A DNA stretch of 14,852 nucleotides from Spirogloea muscicola (Eukaryota; Streptophyta; Zygnematophyceae; Spirogloeales; Spirogloeaceae). The notes beneath the pieces were generated by a model. It did no database searches. It saw only the letters and a program-made list of their open reading frames with translations, and was not told the DNA's origin. The stretch covers positions 246,015-260,866 of the forward strand of contig WELB01000024.1 of assembly GCA_009602725.1 (NCBI GenBank), read 5' to 3'. Position numbers and translations under genes: made by a program. Positions 9,401-14,852 of this stretch are shown here, piece by piece (the first letter of the stretch is position 1; every line of letters begins with the position of its first letter).

Positions 9401-9659
9401 GCCACTCCCAGTGATGAGGCGTGGGCGGGAACGGCGCAGGAGGCCTGCCTGGTCGGCCTCGACGACCACCCGCTGCCGCTGCGCTCCGCGCCTGCTCCGC
9501 ACGGTTGTTGGTACACGCGCAAGCTCGCTGGTGGTTGGACCGGCCGGACCGCGAGGTGAAGGTCTTCTGGCACAGCTGGCACCGCGGCGGGTCGGGCGAG
9601 CGAGGTGGGGGCGACGGCGGTGGCGCCGGCTCGCTCGGCGGAGGTGGAGGCGGCGGCGG
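6476..9659 (-). CDS. R2-like retrotransposon protein: zinc finger, reverse transcriptase, restriction-like endonuclease (one frameshift)
   Basis: The protein nicks target DNA and reverse-transcribes element RNA onto it. Domains in order: a proline-rich start; a CCHC zinc finger CQLCQKTF...HQRAC (9519-9581); and a linker with AWKLFILFPRLLL. The linker's frame stops at 9012; the RT frame is already open there, so a +1 shift near GCTCTTTCGC (9030-9039) joins them. RT landmarks are LVLAVDVANAF (Asp near 8434), GTRQGDP (8252-8272), YADD (8156-8167) and LLGVPIGT (7955-7978). The RLE has a zinc knuckle C-x-C-x12-H-x3-C (7103-7162), then Asp at 6950-6952 and Asp at 6905-6907 with 14 residues between, then KEIKY (6803-6817). 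TGA is at 6476-6478. No ATG occurs before 8977, so the copy is 5'-truncated or has lost its start. The 840 or so codons after the shift contain no stop, suggesting a young copy. The RT and RLE assignments are firm; the exact subfamily is not. Confidence 0.9.
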
Positions 9660-9666
9660 GTACAGA

Positions 9667-9701
9667 GGCCCTAGCTGCCAAAGAGCTCGCCCAGCTTTGT
9701 G
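9667..9701 (-). mobile_element. Family B coding sequence between two A insertions
   Basis: GGCCCTAGCTGCCAAAGAG followed by CTCGCCCAGCTTT aligns with AAGCCCTTCTGCCACCAACTAGAG followed by CTCGCCCAGCTTT in the B copy near 14526-14562. The segment lies between the 5' end of the large A element and a tandem of A tails, and continues the B copy seen at 6175-6326. Confidence 0.65.
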
Positions 9702-9935
9702 CTTGTTTTACTTATTTGAGTGTCTCGTAGCAGCTTTGTTTCTGTTACTTAGCGCTTCCCCTGGCCCCCTTCTCGTACTCTGTTCATTCTTTTTCGGGCT
9801 GGTTGTTCCAGCCCCTATTCTCAATGGGCGAGCACTTTCTTTTACTTAGCGCTTGCCCTGGCCCCCTTCTCGTACTTTGTTCGTTCTTTTTTGGGCTGGC
9901 TTTTCCAGCCCCTATGCTCAATGGGCGAGCCTTTT
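9702..9935 (+). mobile_element. Tandem family A 3' tails, opposite orientation to the large A element
   Basis: Two tails lie head to tail with a 97-bp period (TTACTTAGCGCTT at 9745 and 9842), after a shorter partial tail. Each full unit carries GGCCCCCTTCTCGTACT, a hairpin (GGGCTGG-TTGTT-CCAGCCC at 9796-9814; GGGCTGG-CTTTT-CCAGCCC at 9893-9911) and ends CAATGGGCGAGC plus a T-rich terminus. CTTTGTG occurs at both edges (9695-9701 and 9936-9942), a candidate 7-bp target-site duplication. No A coding sequence is included. Confidence 0.8.
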
Positions 9936-9985
9936 CTTTGTGGTGCAAACCACATAACGAGCCTGGGCTCGTTGCAGAGACGCTC
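9936..9985 (-). mobile_element. Family B coding sequence, third segment of the split copy
   Basis: CTTTGTGGTGCAAA then GAGCCTGGGCTCGTTGCAGA aligns with CTTTCTGGTGGAAA then GAGCCTGAGCTCGTTGCAGA of the B copy at 13143-13180. On the minus strand it reads LQRAQAR, as in CLQRAQAHAF. Together with 6175-6326 and 9667-9701 it reconstitutes the order of an interrupted B end. Similarity fades by about 9985. Confidence 0.7.
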
Positions 9986-10039
9986 TCGCTTTCCTTGTCC
10001 ATCCAATTATCATGTGCAACTGTGCGCGCCTTTCCTCCC

Positions 10040-10074
10040 GGGGGGGGGGGGGGGGGGGNGGGGGGGGGGGGGGG
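10040..10074. repeat. Poly-G tract containing one undetermined base
   Basis: The run is all G apart from an N at 10059. Its true length is uncertain and an assembly join inside the homopolymer is possible. Confidence 0.95.
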
Positions 10075-11175
10075 AGTGCTCGAGGGCACGCCCGCCCTGG
10101 GCCCGCAACAGGCCGCTTACTGGGGGACCACTGGGCCCGACGTCCGCATGGCGGGCTCCGCGCCGCAGCTCAAACAGCAGCTCGATCCAAGGGGTGGCGA
10201 CGGCTGTGAGAAGGTCCTGCCCAGAATGAAGAAAGAATCTGAGCCCAGAACAGATCGACAGATGGATGATCGCCGCCCCCCTCCGCACCTCCGGCAGTTG
10301 TGCCGCCGTCTCTCCCCGCCTCTCCGCCCGGCAGTTGGACCCCCTCCCATTCTGATCACCGCCCGACAGCCGCGCCGCGCTCCCCGGCCGCCGCCGCCGC
10401 CGCCGCCATCGCCATCGCCCCGCCGCGTCCACCAGCAGCTTGCTGCTCCGCCGGGACACCTCCCCGGCCTGTCTTGTGCTGCCTAGCGGCGTCTCTGTGC
10501 AGCGGCAGGCCTTTCCTTGATGTTTTTCCTCCCTTTTTCCTCCCTTGATGGAGGGAGGTGCAGACGAGCCCGGGCCCTGCGGGGCGGCGGCAGCAGGCGG
10601 GGGATGGCCTCTCCTCGTGATGGTGGTTTGGTGCTTGAGCCCCCTCCCGCTGTGAGCCGCCGCGCCCTCTCACCACTCGGCTGGGTGCCCGTCGATGCTC
10701 TCGCACGTCGCCAATGTTCTCATGGCCCCTCGACTGCCTTCGCTCAGGGCTTGCTGGTGCGGCCAGACGACGGTCTCGGCGTGGGCCTGCCTCCATTGCC
10801 GCTGCTCGTGCCACCCGCGCCAGCCTGCCACACCACCTCGTCGGCAGCAGGCCCCCACTCAGGCCTCGCACAGAGTGCAGGCCACGCCCTGGTCGCAGTC
10901 GATGGGAGCGCGGCGCATGGGAGGGCCCCTCATTCCCAGGTGCGCCGCCCCCCCTCGCGCCCCCATCTCCCCGCTTCCTTTGCCTTAAGAACAATCACCC
11001 ACCCAGAGTCGCCCTCCATCTTATGGCTTGGGTGCCAAGACTCATGCTTTGCCCGCCCTGAACCGCCACCAAAGACCCGCGTCACCAAGCCCGAGAATTG
11101 ACTGCTGCCAAGCTGGGCCACTAAGCGCTTCCCGCCTGCGCGGGCGCTGACCTTAACGTCACCCTCTAATTGCAG
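10075..11175. other. GC-rich region, no gene supported; possible 5' part of a gene
   Basis: Several frames of 60-210 codons overlap on both strands with skewed Arg/Pro/Ala composition. None shows a domain I recognise. A (CCG)n run lies near 10388-10410. The plus frame starting at ATG 10520 (MFFLPFSSLDGG) stays open to about 11100, and another plus frame has a Cys-rich patch (CWCGQTTVSAWACLHCRCSC near 10758). The end of the region, CCTCTAATTGCAG at 11163-11175, looks like a 3' splice site, so leader or intron sequence for the following exon is plausible. Confidence 0.35.
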
Positions 11176-11660
11176 GCGTCTGGCAACCCCACCGCTAACG
11201 CCCCCGAACTCTCGCTGCCGGTGAGGGGCTCCCACTGCCGCACAGCCGAAGTGGTGGAGGCCGCCACTTATAGCTGTGACGATGACAACGACGACGTGCA
11301 AAGCAGCAACTGCCTCGCGGCCACGCTGTATGACCAAAGAGGACACCACGTCAGAATTTCATGGGCGTTCAAATTGGCGGTGGAGAACTTGTATCAGTTC
11401 CTAGCATTTGGTGTGGTGGATGATGATACGGCCCTCGAAGAGTGGCTGGCCGCCTGGCCCCGCTGCCTCGGCCTCGACAAATTCTTGGTGTTCCTTGACT
11501 GGCTGCGGCTTATGCGGGGGTATTCTCGCAAGAATATCATGAAGATGGTGCATGGCATGACGGCTTATGCAGAGCGCAAGCCCACCTTCTTCGCTGATGG
11601 CAGCGTCAACACCTACCGGCAAGCGGCCAAGCGCCGTGTCAGGCCCGCGAGAGTGGGTGC
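11176..11660 (+). CDS. Candidate exon of an unidentified protein
   Basis: I do not recognise this gene. The frame is open from a good 3' splice-site sequence (CTCTAATTGCAG ending 11175), with no ATG at its start, so it reads as an internal or last exon. The translation has balanced composition, unlike its GC-rich surroundings: DDDTALEEWLAAWPRCLGLD, then FLVFLDWLRLMRGYSRKNIM, then YAERKPTFFADGSVNTYRQA. The FLDWLRLMRGYSRKNI stretch looks helical and is loosely reminiscent of the core-binding domain that precedes the catalytic part of tyrosine recombinases. That comparison is weak, and no catalytic R-H-R-Y set is seen downstream. After about 11640 the frame becomes Arg/Cys-rich across a GCC repeat, so the exon probably ends near 11636-11655. 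A second possible acceptor, CTCTTCCTCCAG, ends at 11789. Confidence 0.45.
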
Positions 11661-12136
11661 CCACGCATGCCGCTGCTGCCGCCGCCGCCGCCGCCACCCG
11701 AGCCGCTGCCACTGGCCGAGCCCCTGCCACTATCCGAGCCCCTGTCGCGGCCTCTGACCGCCTGCTGGGCACCTGTCTCTTCCTCCAGGTCCATGGGCGA
11801 CATGTCAATGCCGTGGTGAACAGGCAACCCCATGGGGAGGGCACCTTGTTGGATGCTTCGAGAGGCTAGCCACCTCATCAGGCGAGCAAACGATGGAGGC
11901 GTTTGCGTCCTCAAGACAAAGTTCGGCGCAACAGGGATCCGTGGCGCTGAAGACGGCGATGGAAGGCATTTTTCTGGAGGCTTCTGTTGGTGAAAGACCT
12001 TATCGCTCATATAGGTCACCAAACAGTTGGCCCAATGCGCCGACATGAGCCTTCCCTTACAGCTGAACGGCCTATCATTGAGCAGGCAAGCGTAATACTC
12101 ACATTGAAGTCTGGGCCATGCAGCGAGCCCTGGCAT
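11639..12136 (-). other. Open minus-strand frame, unassigned
   Basis: There are 165 codons with fairly ordinary composition in the part from 12136 to about 11780 (for example WANCLVTYMSDKVFHQQKPP and RLMRWLASRSIQQGALPMGL), then Ser/Gly-rich translation of the GCC repeat. I recognise no domain. The opposite strand also has a long open frame (GEQTMEAFASSRQ...), so it is unclear which, if either, is coding. Confidence 0.2.
11670..11697. repeat. (GCC)n trinucleotide repeat
   Basis: GCTGCTGCCGCCGCCGCCGCC lies between the candidate exon and a possible 3' splice site at 11789, most simply inside an intron. It encodes poly-Arg/Ala/Gly in spurious frames. Confidence 0.7.
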
Positions 12137-12572
12137 TCACATGGGTCACGACGGCCGGATTGATGTGAGGTACTGCTTGTAGGTATTTGGTTCAGATAGG
12201 TGCCAAGCAGTACAAGCCAGCAAGTCCAACAGGGCCAACAGTTTCAGAAGGGGCCAATCGTGGCGGAGCTGCGCGCTCCTCCCCGCGCTGCAACTCCCGC
12301 CCATGTAGACTTTCCAGGCTCCCGTTTATCCTGCAGCCTGGCCTTTGATAATCAAGAAACACCCCAGCTCTCGCACAATGTGCCTCCCTCATATGATTCA
12401 CCTTATATAAGCACCAGCGATGGCGGCAAAGGTGGCAGGGCACTTCTTGGCCTCATGGAAGTCTTCCATCCTCGTTCCGGTTCTATCCATTAACTACCCA
12501 TCTTGTGGACTCCCGATTATGGTAAACCTTATGTACATATACGACTGATGTCTAATACTACTCGAAGCCTCC
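12137..12572. other. Spacer, no gene supported
   Basis: Frames under 100 codons on both strands show no recognisable domain. TTATATAAG at about 12403-12411 resembles a TATA box, but nothing clear begins downstream at a suitable distance. Confidence 0.35.
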
Positions 12573-12929
12573 TTGAGGGTTTGCTTTTGGTTGTTATCGC
12601 GCGCCGTGCTTTTTCTTTCATTGCTGTCAAGCACGGTGAGTCTGTTGCGAGATGAGCGTTACAGCTCTTACAGAGCTAAAGTAGCGCTCGAATCTCTGGA
12701 CATCGCTCACGATTGGCTCAAGCATGAGAAGCAGCTCTCCTCAAAGAGAGCCTCACTCTTTGCTCGACTTCTTGCCCATGGCGATGGCAGCAGGCTATTG
12801 ATATTTAGTGCGCACAGGCTCACTGAACCCCTTCATTCTGGAAAAGTTTGCTATTTCACATTCGACAAAGCGCGGTGGCTGAGAAGAGCCTGGACAAAGA
12901 CGTACCCATGGGCGAGCCAGAAGGTGTAA
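12573..12929 (+). other. Open frame of 118 codons without ATG, unassigned
   Basis: The frame has a balanced composition (RDERYSSYRAKVALESLDIA, HDWLKHEKQLSSKRASLFAR) and a hydrophobic start (LLSRAVLFLSLLSS), but begins with TTG. CACGGTGAGTCTG near 12632-12644 fits a splice donor within it. No family is recognised. It ends just before the 3' end of the next B copy and could be part of a decayed gene or element. Confidence 0.25.
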
Positions 12930-12944
12930 AAAAGAAGCAAAGAA

Positions 12945-14000
12945 AGGAAATTGAAGTGTGTATTAGTTGATGGAGGGCCTGCGTGGCCAAGTATGAAGGC
13001 AAGCACATCGACAGATGTACATCACCTGCTGCAAGCTGACCCGTTCAGTAACGACGAGACAGCACATAGAGGTCGCTAAGTGATGCCCGAATACTGGACG
13101 GCAGTTGACAAGCTCTTGTGCCACCAGCTAAGGCTCGACCAGCTTTCTGGTGGAAAGCATGAGCCTGAGCTCGTTGCAGACAGGGTGACGTACGACGTCT
13201 CAAAAGTGACAAATAGGCTGCCGGCACGCCCATCTGGGTTGGAAGCATATCCTCAAGGCGTGCATATCCTAGACTTGCGATGTTCTCAAGTAGGGTATAA
13301 AAACGACGACCCATGCAGCCAAAGGTGTCAACTGCGGCTGGGAGGAGGTTGATCACTGCGGGTATAGTCAGAGTAGTGCTGCAGCTTTCTCCGCTCTGCT
13401 CTTCTCACTGCGTGGCCAGCAATGTGGGTCGATGCTGGACACTTATACGCCTCCGACACAACCACATCGACCAAGACTCGTGGGCCTCCGCCAGATCGGA
13501 CACCCACACTGTCTAGGGTGCGACAGTGATGGCTTCCCTGACCATCCGTGGTGATCGGCATGCTGTTATTCACTTTCCACAATGGCGCAGTAGCCGGCGT
13601 CGTGCATCAAGTCCGCCAGGGCATTGTGTAGTAGATTATGAACGCCCACCACTTGAGGGCCTGTGTGACGCCGCAGCATGTCGCTAGCGAGGTCTCCGCC
13701 CTTCAGCGTGGAAGCCGTACTTACACTGGCTTAATCCGATCAGGCAGGTGGGGAGCAGGCCAAGTTACAGTTGGAAAAGCGTCCGATAGCCCTCTGGGCA
13801 GACTTAGAAGGCACTGTGATTGGCGTGGGTGGTGAGCCAGTCGGTTGCCCCAGGTGTTGCAAGCAATGTGAGTCTTGCCAGACTCCTTGCATTGGTCCTG
13901 ATCGCTGGCATCCTCCTCAGCGACTTGCCACGCTCATCTTCGACAGTGGCAACGATTCTTGCCTTCCCTTGTCAGGTGCTTGGGCGAGCGCTGCGAAAGA
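12945..14000 (-). pseudogene. Family B retrotransposon, RLE end and 3' UTR
   Basis: This is the best-preserved B copy, read on the minus strand. ATPGATDW (about 13880) matches SSPGAAAW of the A protein. GGDLASDMLRR (about 13690) aligns with GELAAHVLRC, so the zinc-knuckle His and last Cys are lost. The nuclease Asp pair is at 13511-13513 and 13466-13468, again 14 residues apart and in the context GGGPRVLVDVVV. ASTHIAGHAV and RKLQHYSDY follow. After a frameshift near 13340, 103 codons run through LLPAAVDTFG, YLSLLRRRTSPCLQRAQAHA and HQKAGRAL to SLSDLYVLSRRY, with TGA at 13045-13047. The UTR core GTGGCCAAGTATGAAGGCAAG lies near 12980-13000. The missing zinc ligands and the frameshift make it inactive. 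Its N-terminal, RT and zinc-finger parts are absent. Confidence 0.8.
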
Positions 14001-14236
14001 AGTGAGCAGGGGTTGCAGGGAGGGGAAGGAGCAGAGTGCTGATTCGCTGATGCGCCTCAATTGCAGTTGGATTGCGAAGGAGCCTTCCTCCACCTCGGCT
14101 GCAGGGCCAGCGACAAGGGAAGCGCAATAAAAGTGGGGAGGCAATATGGTGCCAGCAACCGAGGAAGGCTGCCTGCGCTTGTCTGTTCCAATGACCGGCA
14201 GCCCTGGCCGCCCATTCGTGTGGGAAGAAGAAGTGG
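14001..14236. other. Spacer, no gene supported
   Basis: Short overlapping frames only. It lies between the 5' edge of one B copy and an A tail. A and B similarity is not seen here. Confidence 0.35.
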
Positions 14237-14335
14237 CACTCCCAATGGGGGCAAGGGCTGCGAAAAGCCAGCCCGAAAAGAATTGACAAAGGTTCGAAGG
14301 GGCCTAAAAGCGTTGAGCAGCTACGAAGGGGCCTG
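14237..14335 (-). mobile_element. Family A 3' tail fragment
   Basis: CTCCCAATGGGGGCAAGGGCTG, then AAAAGCCAGCCCGAAAAGAA, then AAGGGGCCTAAAAGCG and AGCAGCTACGAAG follow the order of the A tail at 6333-6470. The hairpin (14255-14260 with 14269-14274) has a damaged top. No A coding sequence is attached. Confidence 0.7.
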
Positions 14336-14369
14336 AAGATGCTATGTCCGAATAGGGGGAGAAGGGAAA

Positions 14370-14852
14370 ATTTCGTGTGTTTGAAACAAACGAAGGCCAA
14401 ATGGCCAAGTACAAAAGCAAGCACATCTAAGACCTACACAACCTACAGCAGAATGACCCGCTCAGTAACCGCGGGTCAAAACATAAAGGTCGCTAATCGA
14501 TTGCTGAATACTAGATGTCAGATAGAAGCCCTTCTGCCACCAACTAGAGCTCGCCCAGCTTTCTGGTGCAAGGCATTAGCCTGGGCACGCTGCAAACAGG
14601 CCGAAACTCGTCGTCGCAAGAAAGACAGATATGCAGCTGGCAAGCACATCTCAGCCGGGAACACATCTGCACGTCGTGTGTAGCCTAGATTGGCAATGTT
14701 GTGGAGGAGGGTGTGGAAACGCGGACCCAGACAGCCAAAGGTGTCAACTGCAGCTGGCAGGAGCTGATCGCACCGGGGGTAGTCGGAGTAGTGCTGTAGC
14801 TTTCTCTGCTCTGCAATGCCCACTGCGTGGCCAGCGATTTGTGTCGATGCTG
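14370..14852 (-). pseudogene. Family B retrotransposon, RLE end and 3' UTR, cut by the window edge
   Basis: The minus strand from the right edge reads ASTQIAGHAV, then RKLQHYSDYPRCDQLLPAAV, then YLSFLRRRVSACLQRAQANA and LHQKAGRAL, closely following the B copy at 13045-13582. That frame ends at 14518. The true C-terminus, SSIQQSISDLYVLTRGY with TGA at 14462-14464, is in another frame, so there is a frameshift near 14515-14525. The UTR core ATGGCCAAGTACAAAAGCAAG lies near 14400-14420. More of the element probably continues beyond 14852. Confidence 0.8.

Larger units (their letters stand above)
6333..9660 (-). mobile_element. Family A non-LTR retrotransposon, nearly complete copy
   Basis: The element is read on the minus strand. 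It runs from a CCGCCGCC-rich 5' end near 9660, through zinc-finger, RT and RLE coding sequence, to a 3' tail ending CTTTCTTC near 6333. It lies inside a family B copy whose sequence is found on both sides (6313-6326 and 9667-9701). TACAGA at 6327-6332 and 9661-9666 is a candidate short target-site duplication, though its left copy overlaps bases shared with another A tail end (CAGAAGAAAG at 411). A single ORF, N-terminal zinc finger and C-terminal RLE place it in the R2-like group, whose members usually insert at specific sites by target-primed reverse transcription. No poly(A) tail is seen. Confidence 0.85.

Noticed and set aside
10356-10994. 212-codon minus-strand frame
   Set aside because: Arg/Gly/Ala-rich low-complexity translation with no domain, overlapped by equally long plus-strand frames.
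12403-12411. TATA-box-like TTATATAAG
   Set aside because: No clear transcript or coding start follows at a suitable distance, and the motif is short enough to occur by chance.

Overview
This is a eukaryotic, repeat-dominated window with no host gene that I can name. No bacterial operon layout, ribosome binding sites, tRNA or rRNA is visible. The high GC, long homopolymer and dinucleotide tracts, possible splice sites and R2-like non-LTR retrotransposons suggest a GC-rich protist, most plausibly a green alga. That placement is inference.

Most of what can be read is two related families of non-LTR retrotransposon with a C-terminal restriction-like endonuclease (RLE), called A and B here. The best A copy lies on the minus strand (about 6333-9660). 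It has an N-terminal CCHC zinc finger, a reverse transcriptase with a YADD centre, an RLE zinc knuckle and PD-(D/E)XK-type nuclease residues, and a 3' tail with a short hairpin. One +1 frameshift (about 9031-9050) separates the zinc-finger part from the RT-RLE part. Family B appears only as 5'-truncated, decayed copies of the RLE end: 1-168 (+), 1150-1351 plus 1788-1835 (-), 1857-1936 (-), 2985-3998 (+), 6175-6326 plus 9667-9701 plus 9936-9985 (-), 12945-14000 (-) and 14370-14852 (-, running off the window).

The copies are nested. One B copy (6175-9985) is split by the main A element and again by A tails in the opposite orientation. Another B copy (1150-1835) is split by A tails, flanked by a 9-bp direct repeat. 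All three A insertions fall within roughly 45-60 bp of the B 3' coding end. A tails occur in head-to-tail tandem and share a hairpin whose stem is kept while the loop varies.

Layout: 1-1936, interleaved A and B ends; 1937-2984, no gene supported; 2985-3998, decayed B; 4001-5004, two adjacent large palindromes; 5139-5952, poly-G, GC-rich DNA and a very long pure (AG)n tract; 6175-9985, nested B/A/A locus; 10040-10074, poly-G with one undetermined base; 10075-11175, GC-rich DNA without a supported gene; 11176-11660, the best host-like candidate exon; 12573-12929, an unassigned open frame; 12945-14852, two more B copies and one A tail.
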